Origin: Candidatus Pelagibacter sp. HIMB1321
GTDB lineage: Bacteria; Pseudomonadota; Alphaproteobacteria; Pelagibacterales; Pelagibacteraceae
Direction: 5' to 3'
Assembly (NCBI RefSeq): GCF_900177485.1
Contig: NZ_LT840186.1
Coordinates: 1 to 64,000, forward strand
Length of the DNA: 64,000 nt
Of the stretch, positions 39,919 to 48,842 are shown piece after piece. Made by a program: the position numbers and the translations under genes. Every line of letters starts with the position of its first letter. The stretch's first letter is position 1. Under the pieces are notes generated by a model. It saw nothing but the letters and a program-made list of their open reading frames with translations, searched no databases and was not told the origin of the DNA.

Positions 39919-40986
39919 TTAAAAAAGTTCTTTAACAAACATCCATTTAGGCATTTTAGAAATTATTTGGATGTCTTCTATTATATTACTTTTGTTGGAT
40001 AAAAAATTAATTATAGAAGAGTTTCTTACACTAAACATTCTATAGAATACTTCAGGCATTTTTTGTGGATTGTTACTCAAAACTTTTAAAAATATTTTAT
40101 CTAAAAATTGATATTTGTTAGAAATAATATTTGCTTTTAATCTATGAATATTATTTAGATTTTTTCTGATAAATTTTGAGTGTTCTTGAATGTTAAGAAA
40201 AGTGTAACCAGTACTTAGTCTTGTTAAACCACCCGCTGTTCCGATATCAATTTGGTTTAATCTCTTAACATTGTTAGCATGGAATAGGGGGATTGCACCT
40301 TCTTCTTTAAAAATAACTTTGTACCTTTTTATATTTAAACGATTTTCTACATAATCTTTTAATTGTGCTTTATAACTATCAACAGATCTATGGTTCAAAT
40401 TTGATAACCATGTACTTTCAACAAGTGCATTTTTTTTTGAAAATGGAAGTGTATAAAAGAAATGAACACTATCATCTTGTTCACAATCAAAATCCATTAA
40501 ATTAAATATTTCTTCATCAAAAAAATCTTTCTCAGTTTCGATTTCTACCCCGCTGAAGTGTTGCCATAATTTTTCTTTAGTATTTTCAAAATCTGGAACA
40601 CTATTAAAAATTGTTGAATTTTTTATCTCTATTTCATTAATATTATCAAAGAATTGAATATTCTTGTTTTTTTTTAAAGTTCCTAAAATTTTTTCATAAA
40701 ACAAGCCACTATCAATAGTTTGATATGGGGCAAAAGTACAATCATGGTATTTTGTTTTTTTTGGAAGATTTATTGAAAAATTATTCCAACTTTTTTTTAC
40801 ACAATCTTCAAAATTATGATCAAAAACTTTCCAAAAAGACCACGTCTTATCTTTTTGATATTTATCTCTGGGTTCTACAATAGCTAGAGTTTTGTCTTTA
40901 AGTTTATTTGTAATCTCTAATTCATATGCAAGAGATAGTCCAGAACATCCTCCACCAATGATTATATAATCAAATTCTTTCATCAA
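39919..40986 (-). CDS. crtY: Lycopene beta-cyclase
   Basis: The 355-residue FAD/NAD(P)-binding cyclase converts lycopene to beta-carotene. It begins with FDYIIIGGGCSGLSLAYELE (GxGxxG-like Rossmann motif), then TWSFWK (conserved in CrtY), and later IGTAGGLTRLSTGYTFLNIQ, the GG-TxPSTGY-like motif of bacterial CrtY. The N-terminus overlaps the end of crtB by 17 nt. Length is slightly short compared with ~385-residue relatives. Confidence 0.92.
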   Translation of the reverse strand: MMKEFDYIIIGGGCSGLSLAYELEITNKLKDKTLAIVEPRDKYQKDKTWSFWKVFDHNFEDCVKKSWNNFSINLPKKTKYHDCTFAPYQTIDSGLFYEKILGTLKKNKNIQFFDNINEIEIKNSTIFNSVPDFENTKEKLWQHFSGVEIETEKDFFDEEIFNLMDFDCEQDDSVHFFYTLPFSKKNALVESTWLSNLNHRSVDSYKAQLKDYVENRLNIKRYKVIFKEEGAIPLFHANNVKRLNQIDIGTAGGLTRLSTGYTFLNIQEHSKFIRKNLNNIHRLKANIISNKYQFLDKIFLKVLSNNPQKMPEVFYRMFSVRNSSIINFLSNKSNIIEDIQIISKMPKWMFVKELF

Positions 40987-41821
40987 AATTAACTAATTCA
41001 TTTATATTTTTGTAATTTAAATTATTTCTTTCACTATTATTCTTAATTATAATTAATTTAATAAAATCATAAATTGAAAATATAGTTTCTAAAGTTTTTT
41101 CAAATTTATTCACATAAATTTTTCCTGATTTTTTGTAAATTTCAAAGTTATCAATTTTTAAAATTTTACGACCTATTCTTCTATAAACTCTTCTTGCAAC
41201 TAAAATTGCAAATCTTAAATTAATTGGAATGTCTTTTATTGAGTAGAATGAATTATTATAAAAAACTTCTGAAACCTTAATTGTAGCCTTGATATCCTCC
41301 ATTGAGTGATTAATATAAAATCTATTATTAATGCTATCTTCAATTACATCTCTGGATATATTAGTTAGCTGCATAGCTATCCCTAAATTTACTGCTGCTT
41401 TGAGTGATAATGGAGATGTAACTCCCAAAATTTTGGCCATCATAAGTCCAACAGTACCAGCCACTTGATAAGAGTATAATAATAACTCTTTTTCTGAATT
41501 TAGTTCTATTTTTTTTTTAATATCAAATTCTATTCCATCAAATAAATCATTTATTATATTTCTAGAAATATCATATTCTTTTTCTAATACTTTCATGTCT
41601 TCAATTATAAAATTATTAGAAGTATTAATTGAATATTGATCTTTAAAATCCTTAAATTTTCTTTTTTTATTTTCTATTGTGTCTTTTTCATCCGCAATAT
41701 TATCAAGAACTCTACAGAAGCTATAAAGTTTAGAACAGCTTTCATAAGTATTTTTTGGAAGAAAAAAACCAGCCCAATTGAAAGATTTAGCGTAAATCGA
41801 TAAATAATTTTTTTTAGACAT
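40970..41821 (-). CDS. crtB: Phytoene synthase
   Basis: The 283-residue head-to-head prenyl synthase joins two GGPP into phytoene. Both Asp-rich motifs are visible: LYSFCRVLDNIADE (DxxxD, residues ~30-43) and LTNISRDVIEDSINNRFYI. The AVNLGIAMQLTNI segment also matches. GGPP synthase (crtE) is not in this window, so the substrate comes from another locus. It overlaps crtI by one base and crtY by 17 nt. Confidence 0.94.
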   Translation of the reverse strand: MSKKNYLSIYAKSFNWAGFFLPKNTYESCSKLYSFCRVLDNIADEKDTIENKKRKFKDFKDQYSINTSNNFIIEDMKVLEKEYDISRNIINDLFDGIEFDIKKKIELNSEKELLLYSYQVAGTVGLMMAKILGVTSPLSLKAAVNLGIAMQLTNISRDVIEDSINNRFYINHSMEDIKATIKVSEVFYNNSFYSIKDIPINLRFAILVARRVYRRIGRKILKIDNFEIYKKSGKIYVNKFEKTLETIFSIYDFIKLIIIKNNSERNNLNYKNINELVNFDERI

Positions 41822-43278
41822 TATAGAATTTTGTCTAGGACTTTTGCAGAAGATAATACTCCTGGTACACCCGCACCCGGATGAGATCCTGCTCCAACAA
41901 AATACAAACCATTATAAACCTCAGATTTATTATGAAATCTAAAATAAGCAGACTGAGTAAATTTTGGCTGAATAGAAAAACCTGATCCATGTTTTGTATT
42001 GAGTTCATTCTCAAAATAATCTGGTGTTAAATAAAAATCTTCTACAATATTTTTTTTTAAATTTGGAAGAAGATGTTCCTGCATTTTTTCAATAACAAGA
42101 TTTTTGAGTTTCTCACCTTCAATTTTCCAGTCTATTTTAGATTGATTATTAGGCACTGGGACAAGGACATAAAAACAGTCATGATTTGGTGGTGCCATAG
42201 ATTTATCTGTTGCAGTTGGTCTGTGTAAGTAATAACTTATGTCATTATTAAGTTTTTTATTATCAAATATATCATCTAAATGTTCCTTATACTTGTTTCC
42301 AAATTTTATAGTATGATGTTCTATTTCATTATAAATTTTTTTTGTCCCAAAATAATAAACAAATAATCCCATTGAGTAATCCATTCTTTTTTTTTTCCAT
42401 CTAAATAAAAAACTCTCATTACTTTTATCAATCATTTTTTCATAAACAGAAGGGGGGTCTGCATTACATATAACATTATTAGCTTCAATAAATTTACCGT
42501 CACTTAGCCTTATGCCATTAACATTATTTTTATTTGTATTAATTTCAGACACCTCATGCCCTTTTATTATCTGAATTCCTTCTTCATTCATTAGTTTTTC
42601 TAATCCACTTATTATATTGCCAGTACCACCCATAGAATAATGAATTCCCCATTTTTTCTCTAAGTATAAAATCAATCCATAAATTGACGTTGTGGTAAAT
42701 GGATTACCACCCACCAATAATGGATGCATACTTAACATCCTTCTTAATTTCTCATTTTTTATATATGAAGAAACAAGTGAATAGACAGACTTATAACTTT
42801 TTAGTGCTAAAAGAGATGGCAATTGTTTAATCATTGTAAAAGGTTTATCAAAAGGAACATCTGCTAATTCTAAATAACCTTTATCAAATATTTTTTTTGT
42901 AAATTTTACTAATCTTGAATATCCATCAACATCTTTTTTTTCAATTTGTTCAATTTGTTTCTCCATTTCAATTTCATTTCCAGAATAATTAAATTTTGAG
43001 TTATCCTCAAAAATGAATTGGTACCAGGTTTTAAGGGGTGTTAATTTAATGTAATCTTTTGAATCTTTATTGAATAAATTAAACAACTCATCAATTAAAT
43101 AAGGGGCTGTAATAACTGTTGGTCCACCATCGAATGTAAATCCATTTTTTCTAAATACTCTAGCTCTACCACCTAGATCATTGTGTTTTTCGATTAATGT
43201 AACTTTATGATTTTTTGCTTTCAAACGAAGTGCAGCAGCAATTCCACCAAATCCAGAGCCGATAACAACTGATTTCAT
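41821..43278 (-). CDS. crtI: Phytoene desaturase (CrtI type)
   Basis: The 485-residue FAD enzyme carries out the four-step desaturation of phytoene to lycopene. It starts with the dinucleotide fold VVIGSGFGGIAAALRLKAKNH followed by LGGRARVFRKNGFTFDGGPTVI, and ends with the bacterial-type phytoene dehydrogenase signature NGLYFVGAGSHPGAGVPGVL. It is first of the retinal block, 39 nt downstream of atpF on the same strand, so it may be read from the atp operon or from a promoter in that short gap. Confidence 0.95.
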   Translation of the reverse strand: MKSVVIGSGFGGIAAALRLKAKNHKVTLIEKHNDLGGRARVFRKNGFTFDGGPTVITAPYLIDELFNLFNKDSKDYIKLTPLKTWYQFIFEDNSKFNYSGNEIEMEKQIEQIEKKDVDGYSRLVKFTKKIFDKGYLELADVPFDKPFTMIKQLPSLLALKSYKSVYSLVSSYIKNEKLRRMLSMHPLLVGGNPFTTTSIYGLILYLEKKWGIHYSMGGTGNIISGLEKLMNEEGIQIIKGHEVSEINTNKNNVNGIRLSDGKFIEANNVICNADPPSVYEKMIDKSNESFLFRWKKKRMDYSMGLFVYYFGTKKIYNEIEHHTIKFGNKYKEHLDDIFDNKKLNNDISYYLHRPTATDKSMAPPNHDCFYVLVPVPNNQSKIDWKIEGEKLKNLVIEKMQEHLLPNLKKNIVEDFYLTPDYFENELNTKHGSGFSIQPKFTQSAYFRFHNKSEVYNGLYFVGAGSHPGAGVPGVLSSAKVLDKIL

Positions 43279-43281
43279 GAA

Positions 43282-43311
43282 TACAATTTATAGTTTTTTA
43301 AAAAAATTGTA
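43282..43311. repeat. AT-rich inverted repeat between atpF and crtI
   Basis: TACAATTT (43282-43289) and AAATTGTA (43304-43311) form a perfect 8-bp inverted repeat with a 14-nt loop that itself contains T6/A4-7 runs. It fills nearly the whole 39-nt gap and ends 3 nt before the crtI ATG. It may be a weak terminator, an operator or a leader hairpin; in DNA this AT-rich it could also be chance. Confidence 0.35.
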
Positions 43312-43317
43312 AGATTA

Positions 43318-43815
43318 TTATGAGTTAATTTTTTTTAACTCTTGTTTTGTCTCATCAAGATTTTTTTGAAATAAATTATCTAGCTTGGATGAGTCTACTG
43401 ATGTGGTTATTATCTTTTTTACAGAGTCTACAGCTATTTTAATTGATGCATCCTTGATTTCTTTGATAGCATTTTCTTTCATTTGATTAATCTTATTCTC
43501 AGCTAAATTTTTTTTCAAATCAGATGATTTATGAAATTTGTCATTTAACTCGATAATTAATCGATCACTGTCTTTTTTTGCTTGTTCGAGAATTTCATTT
43601 TTTACATCTTGAGCAGTATCTAGTTTGTTTTGTGCATTATCTAACAAAGTTTTTGCTTCAGTTCTTAATTTTTCACTTTCATCTATTTCATTCCTAATAT
43701 CTAGTATAAGTTTGTTGAGCACCTCGTTTATTTTGTTAGGTATTTTTAAATATATTAAGCCACCAAAAAAAATGACAAATGAAACCGCTACCCAAAATGT
43801 TGCATCAATTGCCAT
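43318..43815 (-). CDS. atpF: ATP synthase F0 subunit b
   Basis: The 165-residue peripheral-stalk subunit has one N-terminal membrane helix (ATFWVAVSFVIFFGGLIYL, residues ~5-23) and a long charged helix. I start at the ATG 43813-43815 (MAIDATFW): a GGAGA Shine-Dalgarno lies 8 nt upstream, and the alternative ATG five codons earlier would overlap that site. It overlaps the b' gene by 11 nt. It is the last gene of atpI-B-E-F'-F. Confidence 0.92.
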   Translation of the reverse strand: MAIDATFWVAVSFVIFFGGLIYLKIPNKINEVLNKLILDIRNEIDESEKLRTEAKTLLDNAQNKLDTAQDVKNEILEQAKKDSDRLIIELNDKFHKSSDLKKNLAENKINQMKENAIKEIKDASIKIAVDSVKKIITTSVDSSKLDNLFQKNLDETKQELKKINS

Positions 43816-44395
43816 AATATTTATCTCCATTTCTTTTTGACAAATCGTCTACGATCGCTGAAATACTGCTATTATTCACCTCAGCACCAATTAGTTTTTG
43901 AGTTAGTTCAGAGGCAGTTTCAATTGCAATTTTGTTAATTTTTACTGGCGCACTTTTTCTTAATTGATCAATTTCATCCTCAGCTTTTTTAACTTCTTCA
44001 TGGATTTGCTTGTCTAAAACTTCTCTTTTTGCATTAATATCTTTTAATGCTTTTTCTCTAGCTTCATTGAAAATATTTTTTGCCTCGTTTTTACTTTTTA
44101 AAACAATTTCTTCATATTCTTTTAACTTAGCTTCACTTTCTTCTCTTTGTTTGTCTGCAGCCTCAATATTATCTGAAATCTGTGATTTTCTAGATTCTAA
44201 GTTAGCACTTATCTTCGGCAATATTAGTTTTGATAAAACTACATACAAAAGACCAAATGTTAAAGTTAACCAGAATATCTGAGAAACCCAAAACTCAGGA
44301 TTTAATTGAGGCATACCTCCACTTTCAGCAGCAAAAACTTTCTTCTCAACAAGAAAGCTAAAAGTTACTAACTGAAAAATAATTTTTTTAATCAT
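43805..44395 (-). CDS. ATP synthase F0 subunit b'
   Basis: The 196-residue protein is the second stalk subunit characteristic of alphaproteobacteria and phototrophs. It has a possible signal-like first helix (residues ~3-22), then GGMPQLNPEFWVSQIFWLTLTFGLLYVVLSKLILPKI, the membrane span with the conserved GMPQLN-FWxxQIxWL pattern of b', and a long coiled coil. It pairs with b to hold F1. It starts 6 nt after atpE stops. Confidence 0.93.
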   Translation of the reverse strand: MIKKIIFQLVTFSFLVEKKVFAAESGGMPQLNPEFWVSQIFWLTLTFGLLYVVLSKLILPKISANLESRKSQISDNIEAADKQREESEAKLKEYEEIVLKSKNEAKNIFNEAREKALKDINAKREVLDKQIHEEVKKAEDEIDQLRKSAPVKINKIAIETASELTQKLIGAEVNNSSISAIVDDLSKRNGDKYYGN

Positions 44396-44401
44396 TCAAA
44401 T

Positions 44402-44629
44402 CTAAAATGCAAAGAGAATAATTAAAGCTACTACTAATCCAAATAGACCAGTTGCTTCTGCAAGTGCAAATCCTAATAGCAAGTTTGGAAATTGTTTTTG
44501 AGCTGCAGATGGATTTCTCATCGCACCAGACAAATAATTTCCAAAAATTATTCCGATACCTACACCAGCACCCGCTAGAGCGATTGCTGCAAGTCCTGCA
44601 CCGATCATTTTTGCTGCTTCTAATTCCAT
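44402..44629 (-). CDS. atpE: ATP synthase F0 subunit c
   Basis: This 75-residue hairpin proteolipid forms the rotor ring. Two helices are joined by the polar RNPSA loop (AMRNPSAAQKQFPN). The ion-carrying Glu is in GFALAEATGLFGLV in helix 2. The Na-type signature (Gln in helix 1 with ES in helix 2) is absent, so it should be a proton ring. A strong AGGAGG Shine-Dalgarno lies just before the ATG, fitting the high copy number of c. Confidence 0.97.
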   Translation of the reverse strand: MELEAAKMIGAGLAAIALAGAGVGIGIIFGNYLSGAMRNPSAAQKQFPNLLLGFALAEATGLFGLVVALIILFAF

Positions 44630-44647
44630 TATATCCTCCTATATTAA

Positions 44648-45382
44648 TTAATGGTGTAAATTTAATGCATCATTTAAATAGATGCAGGTTAAGATTGCAA
44701 AAACGTATGCTTGAAGAAAAGCAACTAATATCTCCAAGCCTGTTAAAGCAACCGAAAAACTCAGTGGAAGCCATCCACCAACTATTCCAAGGCTAATCAC
44801 AAAGCCTCCGAAAACTTTCATCATAGTGTGACCAGCCATCATATTTGCAAATAATCTGACTGATAAACTTATTGGTCTGCTTAAGTAAGAAATTATTTCA
44901 ATCACAACAATAAGTGGAAGTAGCACCGCTGGCACTCCACTTGGAACAAATAATTTTAAGTAACCAAACCCATGCTTAATAAAACCAATTATTGTTACTC
45001 CTATGAATATAAATGCTGCTAACATGAAAGTAACAATGATATGACTAGTAACAGTAAATGTGTAAGGGATCATACCAAACATGTTGCAGAATAAGACAAA
45101 CATGAATAAAGAAAATATAAAAGCAAAGTACGGTCTTGCCTTTGATCCTGCTGTATCACCAATCATCTTTGAGACAAAGGTGTAGCTGAGTTCAGCGAGC
45201 AGCTGGAGTTTGTTTGGCAAAAGAGAATTCCTTTTTGATCCTAAGTTAAAAATTATCAAAATTGCAACTGTACTGACAACCATGAATAAGCTTGCATTTG
45301 TAAATGAAATATCAAATGCACCAATTTTAATTTCGGGACCAATTCGATAAACCTCGAATTGTGTCATCGGATTTCCTGCCAT
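44648..45382 (-). CDS. atpB: ATP synthase F0 subunit a
   Basis: The 244-residue membrane subunit forms the two proton half-channels next to the c ring. The essential Arg is in LSVRLFANMMAGH, and the C-terminal helix QAYVFAILTCIYLNDALN has the conserved Gln-Ala-Tyr-Val-F pattern. The N-terminus MTQFEV with GPEIKIGAFDISFTN is typical of alphaproteobacteria. Spacing to atpE is 18 nt, filled by the atpE ribosome binding site. Confidence 0.97.
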   Translation of the reverse strand: MAGNPMTQFEVYRIGPEIKIGAFDISFTNASLFMVVSTVAILIIFNLGSKRNSLLPNKLQLLAELSYTFVSKMIGDTAGSKARPYFAFIFSLFMFVLFCNMFGMIPYTFTVTSHIIVTFMLAAFIFIGVTIIGFIKHGFGYLKLFVPSGVPAVLLPLIVVIEIISYLSRPISLSVRLFANMMAGHTMMKVFGGFVISLGIVGGWLPLSFSVALTGLEILVAFLQAYVFAILTCIYLNDALNLHH

Positions 45383-45390
45383 AAAAAATT

Positions 45391-45666
45391 CTACTTTTGC
45401 ATTTTTTTTGCGGATCTGATCACGTTAATTATGCCTGCAACCACACCAACAAAAAAAAATATTATAATTAACCAGGGCTTAGTACCAAAGGTCTTGTCTA
45501 AAATAAACCCAATAATTGTCCCAACAGCTACTGCAGAGACTAATTCTGTGCTTAATTTAAAAGCGGCACCAATAGAAGATGAATTTTGATTATTTTCATT
45601 TAAATTTTTCTTTAAAAGCTTATTTTTTGCAATCTGTAAGCGAGTTTTAAATTGATCTTTTGACAT
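45391..45666 (-). CDS. atpI: AtpI/AtpZ-family accessory protein
   Basis: The 91-residue protein has a polar N-terminus and two hydrophobic spans (residues ~37-53 and ~61-80) around the TFGTKPWLIIIF segment, the usual AtpI/AtpZ hairpin. It precedes atpB by 8 nt. Family members assist assembly of the c ring or act in Mg uptake; it is not part of the final enzyme. The F1 operon is elsewhere, as is usual for alphaproteobacteria. Confidence 0.88.
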   Translation of the reverse strand: MSKDQFKTRLQIAKNKLLKKNLNENNQNSSSIGAAFKLSTELVSAVAVGTIIGFILDKTFGTKPWLIIIFFFVGVVAGIINVIRSAKKMQK

Positions 45667-45672
45667 TCAAAT

Positions 45673-48246
45673 TTAAGCGACCATGCTCTCTGCTTTTTGA
45701 AGGTCGACTGCTACTAGCTGGCTTATTCCTTTTTCTGGCATGGTTACACCATAAAGCCTATCCATTTTAGACATGGTCAAAGCATGGTGAGTTACTATTA
45801 TAAATTTTGTACTCGTAATTTTTGTAAGCTCTTCAAGCAGACCACAAAATCTTGTTACATTAGCGTCATCAAGCGGCGCATCAACTTCATCCAAAACACA
45901 AATTGGGGATGGGTTGGTTAAGAATACAGCGAAAATTAATGATAGGGCAGTTAGTGCTTGTTCACCACCTGATAATAAAGTTATAGATTGCAATCTTTTT
46001 CCTGGAGGACTTACAAGCATTTCAAGACCTGCTTCAAGTGGATCATCAGAGTCTACTAATTCTAATTTTGCATTTCCACCATTAAACAACTTTGTATACA
46101 CCTCATTAAATTTTCTATTAACTTTTTCAAATGCCTCTATTAGTCTTTCCCTACCTTTTTGATTTAATTCATTAATACTTTCTTTAAGTTTAATAATTGC
46201 AGTAACTAAATCTGCTCGATCTTGCTCCATTTTTTTAATTTCGACTTCATATTTGTTTGTTTCTTCATCAGCTTTTAAATTTACAGATCCAAGCTTTTCT
46301 CTTTCTTGTTTTTTTTTATCTAATAAATCTTCTTGATCAATATGATTTGGCAATTCTTCAACACCATTTAAATTAGAATTTTCTAATAAATTATCTTCAT
46401 TTAGATTTAATTCTGAACTAATTCTATCTAATAAATCTGATTTTCTTTTTTTAAGACCCTCAATAGTAGCTCCTGAGCTAGCTTTCCTTTCTCTAAATTG
46501 TATAGATTGCTCTTGTATTTTATTTAATTCATTTCTTAAATTTTCAATTTTTTCATCAGTTTCATTAATAATTATTTCATTATCACTTTTTTCTTTTTCT
46601 GAGATTCTTAAATTTTCAGATATCTGTCCTTTTCTTTCTGCTTGAGTTCTTGGTTGATTTTCTAGTTGCTCTAATTGTTGGTTGAGCTTATTTTTTCTTT
46701 CAGTCAATTCATTAACCATTTTTTCAGAACTACTTAAAAGATTTTTCCAACTTTCTATTTCTGTTTCAATTGTTTTAATTCGCTCATTTCTTTTTATCGA
46801 CTCTTTTTTAATAGATTGATTTTTACTAAAAGCATCTGCATATTTTTCTTGTAGTATCTTTATATTTTTTGATTTTTCATTTACACCTATCAGGTCATTT
46901 CTACTTTTATCATCTTTGATATCTTTTAAAAAATTATCAAGTTCAATGTTACATCTATCTAATAATGTAAGTGCCTGATTTATTTCATTACTCTCAATTA
47001 ATTCTTTAGCTCTAGTGATGGTATTTTTTATATTTTTTATTGGGCCTAAACTAATATTAATAGTACTGTCAGCTATATTATTGACTACCGCATCAACTTC
47101 TTTCTGTTCTTGATCTAGTTTATTTTTAGCATTCTCAAGATCTTCATTAGATAATTTTTCAGTTTCAAAATATTTAGAGTCGATTTCTATTAATTCACTT
47201 TTTTCTTCCTTGAGACGTTTTTCATTAGAATTTGCATCAATAATTATGCCTCTTTCTCTTGAAATATCTTCTTCTAAAGTTTTTAAAGACTCTTTTATAG
47301 ACTGTATTTCATCTTGAATTCTTGTATTTTCCTCGTCTAAACTTTGTAACTCTAAATTTAATCTTTGAATTTTTGATAAATTTTCAATATTTTTTTCTCT
47401 CAGCGGATTTACTTTATCAGTTTCAGATTTAATTTGCTTTTCAAACTCTGATATCTTTTCATTGAAACCTGTAACTTCACCCTCAGCTTCATTATTTATT
47501 TCATTCTCTATAGTAATTTCTTTATCTATATCTATTAATTTTAAATAATAGAGACCAGCCTCTACTTTTTTTATTTCTTCAGAAATAAGCTTATATTTTG
47601 TTGCTTCTTCAGCTTGCTTTTGAAGATTAGCAAGTTGTCTTTCTTGTTGTCTTCTTAGTTCGTCTGCTCTTTTTAAATTACTTTCAGCAGCATTTAATCT
47701 TAATTCTGCTTCGTGTCTTCTAACATGAAGACCAGATATACCAGCCGCCTCCTCCAAAATTGCTCTTCGATCAGTTGGTTTAGCTGTCACTAAAGCCCCA
47801 ATACGTCCTTGACTTATCATTGAGGGAGAATGAGCACCAGTTGATAGATCAGCAAAAAACATTTGAGCATCTCGTGCCCTAACTTCTTTGTCGTTAATAT
47901 AAAATTTTGAACCTTTATCTTTTTCTATTTTTCTTCTGACATGAACCTCATCTAATTCACGGTATTGTATAGGACCTTCATTGTTTGGATTGCTTACCGA
48001 TATAGACACTTCTGCAATATTTTTTGAGGCTTTATTTGAAGTACCAGAAAATATTACATCTTCCATGCCCGAGCCCCTCATGCTTTTAGCAGAGGTTTCT
48101 CCCATAACCCATCTCAACGACTCTACTATATTTGATTTACCACAACCATTAGGACCCACTATTCCAGTTAGACCTTTTTCGATTAAGAAATTAGTTTTAT
48201 CGGCAAAAGATTTAAATCCATTCAGCTGGATTTTTTTAAACTCCAT
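45673..48246 (-). CDS. smc: Chromosome segregation ATPase SMC, short form
   Basis: The 857-residue protein has both ATPase halves of SMC: Walker A GPNGCGKSN at residues 31-39 and, near the end, signature LSGGEQ (758-763), Walker B ICVLDEVDAPLDD (782-794) and THHALTMSKMDRLYGVTM. Between the heads are two coiled-coil arms (~175-385 and ~455-715). Bacterial SMCs are usually ~1150-1200 residues with a globular Gly-rich hinge in the middle; here the middle (~386-450) is only a short Leu/Asn-rich helical segment and I see no hinge sequence. Arms are also short. scpA and scpB are not in the window. It starts just after the DsbA-like gene stop and is followed by atpI. Confidence 0.93.
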   Translation of the reverse strand: MEFKKIQLNGFKSFADKTNFLIEKGLTGIVGPNGCGKSNIVESLRWVMGETSAKSMRGSGMEDVIFSGTSNKASKNIAEVSISVSNPNNEGPIQYRELDEVHVRRKIEKDKGSKFYINDKEVRARDAQMFFADLSTGAHSPSMISQGRIGALVTAKPTDRRAILEEAAGISGLHVRRHEAELRLNAAESNLKRADELRRQQERQLANLQKQAEEATKYKLISEEIKKVEAGLYYLKLIDIDKEITIENEINNEAEGEVTGFNEKISEFEKQIKSETDKVNPLREKNIENLSKIQRLNLELQSLDEENTRIQDEIQSIKESLKTLEEDISRERGIIIDANSNEKRLKEEKSELIEIDSKYFETEKLSNEDLENAKNKLDQEQKEVDAVVNNIADSTINISLGPIKNIKNTITRAKELIESNEINQALTLLDRCNIELDNFLKDIKDDKSRNDLIGVNEKSKNIKILQEKYADAFSKNQSIKKESIKRNERIKTIETEIESWKNLLSSSEKMVNELTERKNKLNQQLEQLENQPRTQAERKGQISENLRISEKEKSDNEIIINETDEKIENLRNELNKIQEQSIQFRERKASSGATIEGLKKRKSDLLDRISSELNLNEDNLLENSNLNGVEELPNHIDQEDLLDKKKQEREKLGSVNLKADEETNKYEVEIKKMEQDRADLVTAIIKLKESINELNQKGRERLIEAFEKVNRKFNEVYTKLFNGGNAKLELVDSDDPLEAGLEMLVSPPGKRLQSITLLSGGEQALTALSLIFAVFLTNPSPICVLDEVDAPLDDANVTRFCGLLEELTKITSTKFIIVTHHALTMSKMDRLYGVTMPEKGISQLVAVDLQKAESMVA

Positions 48247-48254
48247 GCACTAAC

Positions 48255-48842
48255 TTATATCAGTTTTTCTAGAGTTTTTTTTAAATTTTTATAATTTAGA
48301 GATTTTTCAAACTTTTTATCATTAATTATAATCGTAGGAGTAGCATTTACTTTGAATTTTTTAGCGCCCTCGATTCGATCATTCAAAACAAAATCTTCAA
48401 TATTTTTATTAGACGTACATTTATTAAAATCAATTGTAATGCCTTCTGATTCTAAAAATTTTTTTAAGTTTTCATTAACCTCGTTAACAGTTTTGCCCTT
48501 GATCCACTTTGGTTGATTAAGATACAAAGTATTTAAAATGTCTGAGTTACCATCATTTTTACATTGAGCAATTTTTGAAGCATTAAATGCAGCTATATCT
48601 AATGGAAAATGTCTAAATTCAATCTTTGCAAGACCTTTATCGATGAAATCTTTTTTTAAATCTGGCAACACATTAATGTGAAAATTTGCACAATGACTAC
48701 AAGTTAAAGATTCGTAAGCAATAATACTAATTTTGGCATCTTTATTACCAATTATAATTCTATTAATATCTTTTGAACTATCTGCACTAACAATTGAAAA
48801 TTGGAATAAAATTAACAAGAAAAGTGCAATAATTTTTTTCAT
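48255..48842 (-). CDS. DsbA-family periplasmic thiol oxidoreductase
   Basis: The 195-residue protein has a signal peptide (residues 1-20, ending SIVSA) and a DsbA-type thioredoxin fold. The active site is CSHC in ESLTCSHCANFH (~residues 52-55), followed by FRHFPLD and the cis-Pro loop NATPTIIIND. It likely makes or isomerises disulfides in periplasmic proteins. The stop is 8 nt from smc, and the start overlaps the DUF721 stop by 4 nt. Confidence 0.9.
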   Translation of the reverse strand: MKKIIALFLLILFQFSIVSADSSKDINRIIIGNKDAKISIIAYESLTCSHCANFHINVLPDLKKDFIDKGLAKIEFRHFPLDIAAFNASKIAQCKNDGNSDILNTLYLNQPKWIKGKTVNEVNENLKKFLESEGITIDFNKCTSNKNIEDFVLNDRIEGAKKFKVNATPTIIINDKKFEKSLNYKNLKKTLEKLI

